Origin: an uncultured Gluconobacter sp.
Lineage (GTDB): Bacteria > Pseudomonadota > Alphaproteobacteria > Acetobacterales > Acetobacteraceae
Reading direction: 5' to 3'
DNA: 64,000 nt
Assembly (NCBI GenBank): GCA_937880175.1
Contig: CALFLO010000176.1
Coordinates: forward strand, 1 to 64,000
Shown: positions 1 through 7,729 of the stretch, piece by piece
Layout of the letters: each line of letters starts with the position of its first letter
How positions within the stretch are numbered: position 1 is the first letter of the stretch
Translations under genes and position numbers: made by a program
The notes under the pieces: generated by a model
The model's input: only the letters and a program-made list of their open reading frames with translations
Database searches by the model: none
Told to the model about the DNA's origin: nothing

Positions 1-132
1 ATGCGGGGCCACAGGAAAATCGGGCCGGGAAATCGTCTGCGTGGCAGCGGTGAGGAGGGTTCTCGATAATATGAAGACAGGATGATCCTGTCGGAACCTT
101 AAATCAAGACTTTATTTAATTGATTAACAATT

Positions 133-170
133 ATGGGCGAAGCATGTCGGAATGGCATCGCCTCGCCCAT
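133..170 (-). terminator. weak hairpin after the MscS gene
   Basis: Inverted arms ATGGGCGA and TCGCCCAT lie 22 nt apart just past the end of the channel gene on the minus strand. They are followed by AT-rich sequence rather than a clean T run. It is a possible transcription end, not a convincing one. The first 130 bases of the window hold no gene I can support. Confidence 0.3.
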
Positions 171-184
171 AGACCGGCCTGGGG

Positions 185-2689
185 TCAGGCCGGTGCGGTG
201 CCCTCTGGCTTTCCGTTGTCCTGGGCCGTTTCTGGCGCGGATTTCTGGGCGGCTGGTGGCGTTGGCGTGGCGGGAGCGTCGTTGGCTGGAGCCGGCAGGG
301 CGACGTCTGCGGTGATGCACATGGCGTTGCCCGGGGGCGGCGTGAAGTAGGACGTTCCGGTGTAGAACTTGACGTTTTCTGCGGCCAGCAGGTTGGTGAT
401 GCGGCGGTAGAACTCGCGCTTGACCTTCCATTTCATCATCGGCGTCGTGCGGAAGCTGCCAAGCAGCGTGGCGCCCCCGCTGTCGCTGTTGTCCACGCCC
501 AGGTCGTTGTAGTCCGACAGGATCATCGGGCCGAAGACCGGATCGTCGCGCATTTCCTTGAGCGTTTTCGCCATGATGGCCGTGACGCGGGGCAGGTCTT
601 CGGAAAGGTCGAGCTGCTGCTTGACGATAACCTGATTGTAGCCGCGCGCCGTGTTGGCGATCGAGGAGACGGACGAGAACGGGATGATGTGAAGGTCGCC
701 GTTGATGTCGCGGACCTTCACGGTGCGGATCGAGAGGTTTTCCACCGTTCCCGAGACGCCGCCGGTCGTCACCCAGTCCCCCACCTGAATGGCATCTTCG
801 ACGAGCATGAAGAAGCCCGTGATGAAATCCTTGACCAGGCTCTGCGAACCGAAGGCGATGGCGGCACCCATGATGCCCGCGCCGGTGAGCAGCGGTGTGA
901 CGTTGATGCCGATCTGCGAGAGCGTAGTGACGGCCACGATGATGATGATGATGGCCAGCAGGACGGTGCGGATGATGGGCAGGACCGTGCGCAGACGTGT
1001 TGCGCGCGACATCTGGTCCGATTTCTCAAAGCGGGTGAGCTGTTGGCTGAGGAAGGCGTTGATGATTTCCCAGATCGCAACGGCCACGCTGAGGGCGACG
1101 AGCATCGTCATGATGGCGTCGAGCAGATGTCGGCCGACGGCGTTGTGCATGAAGAAGCCGAAAGTGGGCAGGCCCCACGCCTCGGTCATGGCGATCAGGG
1201 TCAGGAACAGGATGACGCCCGTCAGGATCTTGCGGGCAAAGGGATAGTAGCGGTCGGCGCGCTTCTGAAGATCGGGAAAGCGTTCGGTCAGGACCGGGTT
1301 GATGCGGAAGAAGCGGTCCTGAAGCCCGTAGGCCAGCACGGCCACCAGACGGGAGGCGACGAGAATGCCGATGGTGATGCCTGTGGTGTCGAGGATCCAG
1401 CGATAGCCGCCGGGCAGATGCGCGGCCCAGACGACCCAGAGCGACACGTCGAGGAACATGGCCGGAACCCACCACAGGCGCGTGATGGCGACGATGAAAG
1501 TCCACATCGCGGTGTCGGGAACGGCGCGCGGCTGGAGCGCGCGGCTGACGAGGTGCCGGATGCGCCAGATGAAGACGGCGATCAGGATATGTTCGATCAG
1601 GACCACGCCGCGGATCATGGCGTCCGTGCCGCGCGGGGAGAGGTTGAACTGGCTGCCCAGCGTGGAAAGGCAGAAAATGATGGCGGGCGCTGCGACCAGC
1701 ACGTTCCACCAGCGGGTCAGCAGAAAGGCTGTTGAATCCGTTGCGGGCAGCAGGCGGATGGTGGGGGAGCGGGGCGCAAAGCCGGTCTCGACAAACAGAT
1801 ACAGGCAGCGGGCGGCGGCGTAGCAGTTGGCCAGCGTCGTGATGACGTTGTCGGTCTTCTCGCTCCAGGGCAGCACCAGAACCGCGAGATAGGCGACGGC
1901 CAGAAAGGCCAGGACCGGAATGGCCTTCAGCGCGAAATGCCCCAATGCGTAGGGGACGCGGGAGAGGAAGCGCAGGGTCTCGACCTGTCGCCGCTGGTCT
2001 GCGGCGCGGGTCTGGCTGGAGCCGTCGACGATGGGCTCCTGCGGGGTGTTTTCCTCGGTTTCAACTGCGCTGCGCTGCTCACGGTTTTCGGCGTTCTGTG
2101 TGAGCTGACGCAGGGGCTTGCGCAGGCTCAGGGCAACGATCCGTTCCAGCGCGATGCCGCAGACCATGGCTGCGAGACCGCCTGCGAAGGCATGGAGAAT
2201 CGTGGTGCGGGTGTCGGGGGAGGCGAGTGTCGTATGCGCCCAGCGGCCGACGATGCCGAGATCGCTGAACAGTCCGAGGAAATTATGCAGATAGCCCAAC
2301 GTCTGAAGGCGGATGCTGCTCAGGCCGGTATGGATGTCGGGCGGGACTTCGGCGACGGTCTTGGCGGGGAGCGCTTTGGCAGGTGCGGCTTTTGCTGGGG
2401 CTGTGGCCGCCGTGTCGGGTATCGTCGCCGGGGTCTCGACCTGAAGGCCGCGGGCCATCAGGGAGAGGGTGTGGGTGAAAGCGTCCCGCTCTTTCGGATT
2501 GTTCAGGACGTTGAGGAGCTGCTGCGCTTCCTGCTGGTTCAGTTGTGCGGGTGCTGTGCTGTCGGCGGCCCGGGCCGGGAGCAGGGAAGTCAGGAAACCG
2601 AGGAGCAGGAAGAGAATGATGCCGGGGACGGCGCGTCCGGGTCGTGCGGGTGACGATGGAGACGGATCGGGACGGGGTATCGACGGCAT
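185..2689 (-). CDS. MscS-family mechanosensitive ion channel, large form
   Basis: An 834-residue inner-membrane protein. Residues 1-41 form a signal peptide ending near ARA-AD. A periplasmic Ala/Pro-rich stretch is followed by many hydrophobic segments. The C-terminal third carries the MscS pore helix and beta domain: the glycine/alanine-rich helix with GSQSLVKDF lies near residue 617, followed by a V-GDWV and 'IPFS' pattern. The family opens under membrane tension and releases solutes during hypo-osmotic shock. The long N-terminal region resembles large MscK/YbdG-like members rather than the 286-residue E. coli MscS. The C-terminal tail is rich in Pro, Ala and Thr and probably disordered. 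It is transcribed alone. Family assignment is firm; gating properties are inferred. Confidence 0.88.
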   Translation of the reverse strand: MPSIPRPDPSPSSPARPGRAVPGIILFLLLGFLTSLLPARAADSTAPAQLNQQEAQQLLNVLNNPKERDAFTHTLSLMARGLQVETPATIPDTAATAPAKAAPAKALPAKTVAEVPPDIHTGLSSIRLQTLGYLHNFLGLFSDLGIVGRWAHTTLASPDTRTTILHAFAGGLAAMVCGIALERIVALSLRKPLRQLTQNAENREQRSAVETEENTPQEPIVDGSSQTRAADQRRQVETLRFLSRVPYALGHFALKAIPVLAFLAVAYLAVLVLPWSEKTDNVITTLANCYAAARCLYLFVETGFAPRSPTIRLLPATDSTAFLLTRWWNVLVAAPAIIFCLSTLGSQFNLSPRGTDAMIRGVVLIEHILIAVFIWRIRHLVSRALQPRAVPDTAMWTFIVAITRLWWVPAMFLDVSLWVVWAAHLPGGYRWILDTTGITIGILVASRLVAVLAYGLQDRFFRINPVLTERFPDLQKRADRYYPFARKILTGVILFLTLIAMTEAWGLPTFGFFMHNAVGRHLLDAIMTMLVALSVAVAIWEIINAFLSQQLTRFEKSDQMSRATRLRTVLPIIRTVLLAIIIIIVAVTTLSQIGINVTPLLTGAGIMGAAIAFGSQSLVKDFITGFFMLVEDAIQVGDWVTTGGVSGTVENLSIRTVKVRDINGDLHIIPFSSVSSIANTARGYNQVIVKQQLDLSEDLPRVTAIMAKTLKEMRDDPVFGPMILSDYNDLGVDNSDSGGATLLGSFRTTPMMKWKVKREFYRRITNLLAAENVKFYTGTSYFTPPPGNAMCITADVALPAPANDAPATPTPPAAQKSAPETAQDNGKPEGTAPA

Positions 2690-2826
2690 CGCTTTGGTGA
2701 GTCCTTGAGATTACGCGTTCTGGGCTGCGGCCTGATGTCCGCGCCGGATGGTCCGCCAGGGGCGGTTGGTGATTGCGAACATGGCACAGGGTGGCGACGC
2801 TGGCCTACCCTCTTCATGCGGGTGTT

Positions 2827-3216
2827 TCATTCGGGTGGGGCGGCTTCGGTGCTGCCAAGCCGGTCCAGGGCATCGGCGTTGCGGATGGCCCAGTGATAGA
2901 GAAGTTCGACGGGTTCCACGAAGGTCTGTCCGAGTTCCGTCAGGCTGTAATCGACATGGGGTGGCATGATCTGCCGGACGTTGCGGCGGATCAGACCCTG
3001 CGTTTCAAGCTCGCGCAGGGTCTGGGTCATCATTTTTTTCGACAGGCCGGGGATGCTGCGCTGGAGCTTTCCGGGACGGGCCGTGCCGCCCAGAAGATGC
3101 AGCGTGTGCAGGATCATGGTGGTCCATTTTCCGCTGAAAAGCCTCAAAATCCGGCGCGGTGCACAGTCTTCGGCGAAAGGTGCCTGACGGTAGTGATCGG
3201 GCAGCGGCGATGTCAT
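2827..3216 (-). CDS. HxlR-family transcriptional regulator
   Basis: A 129-residue winged-helix protein of HxlR type. The core (about residues 18-105) has the typical pattern of GKW, a long helix, then SKKMMTQTLRELE and a hydrophobic wing with VDYSLTELG. Cys18, just before the DNA-binding domain, sits where redox- or quinone-sensing members (HypR, QorR) have their reactive cysteine. It is divergent from the reductase gene at 3326 with 109 bp between them, so it most likely controls that gene and itself. The inducer is unknown. Confidence 0.85.
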   Translation of the reverse strand: MTSPLPDHYRQAPFAEDCAPRRILRLFSGKWTTMILHTLHLLGGTARPGKLQRSIPGLSKKMMTQTLRELETQGLIRRNVRQIMPPHVDYSLTELGQTFVEPVELLYHWAIRNADALDRLGSTEAAPPE

Positions 3217-3230
3217 GGAGTGGGAACCTT

Positions 3231-3241
3231 CTGGTCACCAG
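3231..3241. promoter_or_regulatory. possible HxlR operator
   Basis: A perfect 5+1+5 palindrome, CTGGT-C-ACCAG, lies in the 109-bp divergent region between the HxlR gene and the reductase gene. A further CTGGT half occurs about 30 bp downstream. Position and symmetry fit an autoregulatory operator, but no consensus is known to me for this regulator. Confidence 0.3.
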
Positions 3242-3325
3242 GACACGAAAAGGTGCCGTCTGGTGGAAATGGAACTGTCGTATCAGATGTGAAGCAGGCC
3301 TCGTTTTCTGCAAAGGAAAAATCCG

Positions 3326-4417
3326 ATGACATCTTCTGTTTCCGCCGTGCTTCCGGCCCGGACCGCGCTGGTCGTCGGGGCGACGGGTATTGTTGGTCAG
3401 AATCTTGCCGCGCGTCTCGTAGCCGAGGGCTGGACGGTGCATGGTCTGGCCCGCCGGCCGCGCCATGACGTGGCGGGTGTGCTGCCGGTGGCCGCCGATC
3501 TGCTGGATCCGCCGTCGCTCGCCGAGGCGCTGAAGGATCTGCGGCCGAGCCATGTGTTCTTCTGCTCCTGGATGCGTCAGGCGACCGAGGAAGAGAACTG
3601 CCGCGTCAATTCCGCGATGATCCGCAATGTGTTCGCCGCTCTGCCGGAGCCGGAGCTTCTGGTTCATGCGGCCCTGACGACGGGCATGAAGCATTATCTC
3701 GGCCCGTTTGAATCCTATGCGTCCGGCGAGCCGCCCGTGACGCCGTTTCGGGAAGAGGTGCCCCGGCTGGATCTGCGGAACTTCTATTACGATCAGGAAG
3801 ACGCGCTGTACGAGGCGGCTGAGCAACATGGTTTTTCGTGGAGCGTGCACCGCCCGCATACGGTGATCGGTTATGCGGTGGGCAATGCGATGAACATGGG
3901 CAGCACACTGGCGGTCTATGCGACGATCTGCCGCGAGACAGGGCGGCCGTTCGTGTTTCCGGGATCGCCCGTGCAGTGGGAGGGTCTGACGGACCTGACG
4001 GATGCGCGGCAACTGGCGCGGCAGTTGCTCTGGGCGTCCACGTCTGCGGCAGGCCGCAACCAGGCTTTCAATATCGTGAATGGCGACCTGGTGCGCTGGA
4101 AATGGCTCTGGCCGCGTCTGGCGGAATGGTTCGGGATCGAGGCTGCGCCCTATCCGGGGCATGAGACGTCGCTTGAGGAAGCGCTTTCAGGGGATGCGGG
4201 GCTCTGGAAGGACATTGCCGGGAAATATGGTCTGGCGGAAAGCCGGATCGAACGGCTGGCCTCGGCATGGCACACGGATGCGGATCTGGGGCGTCCGGTG
4301 GAGTGCGTGACGGATATGAGCAAAAGCCGCCTCGCGGGGTTTGCGGGATATCAGTACACGCCGGACTCTTTTACCGATCTGTTCACCCGGCTGCGGGCTG
4401 AGAAGCTGATCCCGTAA
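3326..4417 (+). CDS. PRISE-like SDR family NAD(P)-dependent reductase
   Basis: A 363-residue extended short-chain dehydrogenase. The Rossmann motif GATGIVGQN lies at residues 18-26 and the NFYYDQED stretch near residue 152 matches the hallmark of the PRISE group (progesterone 5-beta-reductase/iridoid synthase-like enone reductases), where Tyr replaces the classical YxxxK arrangement. Members reduce activated C=C bonds of enones using NADPH. The natural bacterial substrate is unknown. An AAGGA ribosome-binding site precedes the ATG. The divergent HxlR regulator upstream suggests induction by a reactive carbonyl or quinone, which is inference. Confidence 0.82.
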   Translation: MTSSVSAVLPARTALVVGATGIVGQNLAARLVAEGWTVHGLARRPRHDVAGVLPVAADLLDPPSLAEALKDLRPSHVFFCSWMRQATEEENCRVNSAMIRNVFAALPEPELLVHAALTTGMKHYLGPFESYASGEPPVTPFREEVPRLDLRNFYYDQEDALYEAAEQHGFSWSVHRPHTVIGYAVGNAMNMGSTLAVYATICRETGRPFVFPGSPVQWEGLTDLTDARQLARQLLWASTSAAGRNQAFNIVNGDLVRWKWLWPRLAEWFGIEAAPYPGHETSLEEALSGDAGLWKDIAGKYGLAESRIERLASAWHTDADLGRPVECVTDMSKSRLAGFAGYQYTPDSFTDLFTRLRAEKLIP

Positions 4418-4525
4418 CAGCTGGGGCGCAGGGCCTTGGGGTTTCATGACCGGAAAGGTCCTGCTTTCCGTTTCAGTCAGTGATATAATGTAGGTTGTAT
4501 TCTGAATCAGTGGAATGAGCCTGCC

Positions 4526-6640
4526 TTGCATCGAATGTTCAGCATGTCCGCCCTGCTCATGGCAGGGTTTCTGGGTCTGGGATCCGTGTCCGCACGGGCG
4601 GCGGAGAGTGCGCCTGTTGCGTCCGCGAATGATACCGCGACCCTTGTCACGGATCGCGATGCGGTCGGGCCGGACCAGCATCTGCGGGTCGGGCTGCGGC
4701 TTCAGCTCAAGCCGGGCTGGCATACTTACTGGATCAATCCGGGCGATGCCGGAGATACGCCGACGCTGGATGTGACGGCGGACGGAGATGCGACGGGCAA
4801 GGGCGGGCCGATCCACTGGCCGGTGCCGGTGCGGATCAGTGAGGGCGGCCTCATGTCCTATGCCTATGTCAATGAGGTGACGCTGCCGGAGGATCTGGCT
4901 CTCAAGGGTTCCGGCGGGACGACGCTTCACGCCCATGCGGAATGGCTTGTCTGTGCGCAGGTCTGCATTCCGGAAAGTGGCGATTTCACACTGACGCTGC
5001 CAGCTTCGGCGAGCGAGGTGCCGGCAAATGGTGCGCAGGCGGCGCTGTGCCAGAAGGCAGATGCGGCCATGCCGGTGGCGTCGCCGTTTGCGGCCAGTGT
5101 GTCGGGCGATGGCGTGCTGACGCTTTCGGGCAAGGGGCTGTCTGCGGCGTCCGTGTCGCAGGCGTGGTTCCTGTCGCAGGACGGGGGCGTTATCGATCAG
5201 GTTGCGGACCAGCCGTTGCATGTATCGGACGGACAACTGACGCTTGGGCTGAAATTTCTGAAATCGGCGCATCGGGACAAGCCACTGGCGGGTGTCGTCG
5301 TGCTCAAGGACGCGGCGGGGCAGGAAAGCCCGTTGCAGATCGAGGCGCGACCCGTTGGTGGAGCGGTGGCTGCGCCTCCTGTGCAGGCGGATGCGGCACC
5401 GGCTTCGGACGTGCCGACGGGTGCGGGTTGGCTGCGGGTTCTGCTGTTTGCCTTTGTCGGCGGGCTGATCCTGAACCTGATGCCGTGCGTGTTCCCGGTT
5501 CTTGCGATGAAGGCGTTGTCTCTGGCGAAAATGGGCGGTGCCGTACGGGGCGCGCAGCTTCAGAGCGCGCTGTTCTACACGCTTGGTGTGACGGGGGCGT
5601 TTGCGGCTCTGGGCATTGTCATGATCGGGCTGCGTCTGGCCGGATCTGCGGCGGGATGGGGCTTTCAGTTTCAGTCGCCGGGATTTGTGGTCGGGGTGTG
5701 CTGGCTGCTGTTCCTCATGGGGCTGAACCTGCTTGGTGTGTTTGAAGTCAGCGCCGGGCGTCTGGGACAGGTTCAGACCGGGGGCGGCCGGAGCGGTGAC
5801 ATGATGACGGGCCTGCTGGCGGTCATCGTGGCGACGCCCTGCACGGCGCCGTTCATGGGGGTCGCCATTGCCGGGGCTCTGGGTGGACCGCCGGTGATGG
5901 GCGTTCTGGTGTTCCTGTCGATGGGGCTAGGGCTGGCGTTTCCGTATATTCTCGTGGCTGGCGTTCCGGGTGTGGCGTCTCGGATGCCGAAGCCGGGGGC
6001 CTGGATGGGCATTCTCAAACAGGTTCTGGCGTTTCCGCTGTTTGCAACCTGTGTCTGGCTGCTCTGGGTCGCGGCGATCCAGCGCGGCGTGACGTTCGTG
6101 GCGCTGACGGCCGGGGGCGTGGTGCTGCTCGGATTTGCGGGCTGGATCTATGGCGTCGGGCAGCGTCGTTCGATGCTGGAAGGGGGGCGTGGGACGGTGG
6201 CGTTCTGCCGCATCGTGGCCGTGTTCTGTGTCGTGGTCTGCGGTGGCGTTCTGGCGGAAGGCCTGCGGGCAGCCCCTGAGCCTGTGGCTGCCGGGGCTTC
6301 AGAAGCGGGGATCGAGCCGTTTTCCGACGCGCGTCTGGCGGAGCTTCGGGCGCAGGGAAAACCGGTGTTCATCGACATGACGGCATCCTGGTGCATCACC
6401 TGCATGGTCAATGAGCGTGTGGCGCTGGATGTGCCCTCCGTTCAGGACGCGTTCCGCACGCGGCATGTCGTGTTTATGAAAGGCGACTGGACGAACCGCA
6501 ACGCCGCGATTTCGGCCTTCCTCAAAGCCCATAACCGCGAGGGTGTGCCGCTTTATGTCTATTACCCGCCAAAGGGACAGGAAACGATCCTGCCGCAGAT
6601 CCTGACGCCGGGTCTCGTTCTGTCGACGATCGGGAACTGA
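4526..6640 (+). CDS. DsbD-like protein-disulfide reductase (ScsB-type)
   Basis: A 704-residue membrane electron carrier that passes reducing power from cytoplasmic thioredoxin to periplasmic thiols. An N-terminal signal segment is followed by a beta-rich periplasmic domain with Cys143 and Cys147. The polytopic core (about residues 300-560) has the paired cysteines of the family in the PCVFPVLAMK and TPCTAPFMG motifs. A thioredoxin-like C-terminal domain carries CITC at 623-626. The N-terminal domain is longer than in E. coli DsbD, as in ScsB-type proteins. The reading frame opens with TTG at 4526; ATG codons at 4535 and 4547 are alternatives, and none has a clear ribosome-binding site. The small exported-protein gene follows after 3 bp. 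Confidence 0.9.
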   Translation: MHRMFSMSALLMAGFLGLGSVSARAAESAPVASANDTATLVTDRDAVGPDQHLRVGLRLQLKPGWHTYWINPGDAGDTPTLDVTADGDATGKGGPIHWPVPVRISEGGLMSYAYVNEVTLPEDLALKGSGGTTLHAHAEWLVCAQVCIPESGDFTLTLPASASEVPANGAQAALCQKADAAMPVASPFAASVSGDGVLTLSGKGLSAASVSQAWFLSQDGGVIDQVADQPLHVSDGQLTLGLKFLKSAHRDKPLAGVVVLKDAAGQESPLQIEARPVGGAVAAPPVQADAAPASDVPTGAGWLRVLLFAFVGGLILNLMPCVFPVLAMKALSLAKMGGAVRGAQLQSALFYTLGVTGAFAALGIVMIGLRLAGSAAGWGFQFQSPGFVVGVCWLLFLMGLNLLGVFEVSAGRLGQVQTGGGRSGDMMTGLLAVIVATPCTAPFMGVAIAGALGGPPVMGVLVFLSMGLGLAFPYILVAGVPGVASRMPKPGAWMGILKQVLAFPLFATCVWLLWVAAIQRGVTFVALTAGGVVLLGFAGWIYGVGQRRSMLEGGRGTVAFCRIVAVFCVVVCGGVLAEGLRAAPEPVAAGASEAGIEPFSDARLAELRAQGKPVFIDMTASWCITCMVNERVALDVPSVQDAFRTRHVVFMKGDWTNRNAAISAFLKAHNREGVPLYVYYPPKGQETILPQILTPGLVLSTIGN

Positions 6641-6643
6641 CGG

Positions 6644-7093
6644 ATGGGCCGGGATGCCATGCGGATCAAGACGCTGGCATTCGGGTTATGTGTGATTATC
6701 TCGGGCGTGGCAGGGCTGTTGCCCCGATCATGGGCCGCGCCTTCGGCAACGACGAAGGTGGCGGTCCCGCATGCGTCGAATCCGTTCGCCGGGATGCCGG
6801 TTTTGGCGAATACGCAGCTTGACTCGGCACCTTCCGACCCGGCTTCGGTGGCTGGACGGAACGAGGAAATCAGGGTGCTGGGTCATCGCATGCCACGCCC
6901 CATGCCCGTCAAGCCTCTCATTCCCCAGCATCAGTTCGCTGATGGCCATACCGAGGCTTACGTGCCGCTCTGGCCCGGGAAAACAGTTCTGGTGAGGTTC
7001 GGCGAAGATATGGACCATGATCCGGTGACGGGGACCGGCACATCCCGCTTTGGCGAGGCCTATTCGGAGACCTCGCCGTTACGGCCGCGATAG
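6644..7093 (+). CDS. small exported protein of unknown function
   Basis: A 149-residue protein starting 3 bp after the DsbD-like gene, so probably co-translated with it. Residues 1-33 form a signal peptide ending SWA-AP. The mature part is Pro-rich (MPRPMPVKPLIP) and has no motif I recognise. There are no cysteines in the mature region, so it is not an obvious thiol substrate of its neighbour. An in-frame ATG at 6659 would give a cleaner signal peptide beginning MRIKTLAFG and is an equally good start. Confidence 0.65.
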   Translation: MGRDAMRIKTLAFGLCVIISGVAGLLPRSWAAPSATTKVAVPHASNPFAGMPVLANTQLDSAPSDPASVAGRNEEIRVLGHRMPRPMPVKPLIPQHQFADGHTEAYVPLWPGKTVLVRFGEDMDHDPVTGTGTSRFGEAYSETSPLRPR

Positions 7094-7096
7094 GGG

Positions 7097-7618
7097 CTAG
7101 CGGCCCGTGTTGCGGGGATCGTCCTGCGGGTTGACATAGGCCATGCTGAACGGTCCCGTGCCCGAAACCTGAAGAACCGCGCCCTGGCTTCCCGCCTTGA
7201 TGGCATGGGGTACGTTGACAGGCAGATGCACGAAGCCGCCTGGGCCCAGATGGCGCTGCTGTGTTGCGGAAAGGTCCTGTCCCACGAAATGCTGGATATC
7301 GCCGCTGATGACAGTGAGCATCTCATCCAGATTATGGGTGTGGGGCGGGATGAACGAGCCTGAAGGCATCATGACGCGCAGGGTGAACGGCCCCGGTTTT
7401 GCAGTATCGCCCGTCAGAATGGCAATTCTCGTTCCATGCGGGAACATCGGAGGCGCAGGCTGCCATTTCACGGCGTCCGAACCTGGAATGATCGTAACGC
7501 CGGAAAGGTTCTGCCCGGGTTCGGTCGGAACCGGAGCTGCATGAGTCAGTGATGTGAGTGTCAGCGCCGCGCCAAGAAGCAGGGCTGAACTGGCAGATTT
7601 TTTTCTGGAAAGGAGCAT
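7097..7618 (-). CDS. periplasmic cupin-domain protein
   Basis: A 173-residue single-domain cupin with a signal peptide (about residues 1-28, ending THA-AP). The metal-binding motif is visible as His93-x-His95-x3-Glu99 in HTHNLDEM, and the second cupin motif supplies His138 in NVPHAI. A GGAGGAG ribosome-binding site lies close before the ATG. Small secreted cupins bind a metal and may act as dioxygenases, isomerases or binding proteins; the substrate cannot be told. It converges tail to tail with the exported protein at 6644, only 3 bp apart. Confidence 0.82.
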   Translation of the reverse strand: MLLSRKKSASSALLLGAALTLTSLTHAAPVPTEPGQNLSGVTIIPGSDAVKWQPAPPMFPHGTRIAILTGDTAKPGPFTLRVMMPSGSFIPPHTHNLDEMLTVISGDIQHFVGQDLSATQQRHLGPGGFVHLPVNVPHAIKAGSQGAVLQVSGTGPFSMAYVNPQDDPRNTGR

Positions 7619-7729
7619 TAGGGGGGTCTCCTCCGTCCTCTGGGGGATGTGTGCGTGCCGTGTTGCGGCAACGCAGCGGAGGAGACCCGGTTCGGAACAG
7701 GGAGCAGGACTGGTCCCTGTTTTCCGTGA

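Noticed and set aside
689..1735. Long plus-strand frame (348 codons) opposite the MscS channel
   Set aside because: Antisense shadow of a well-supported gene; composition is Asp/His/Gly-rich with no domain, typical of the complementary strand of GC-rich coding DNA.
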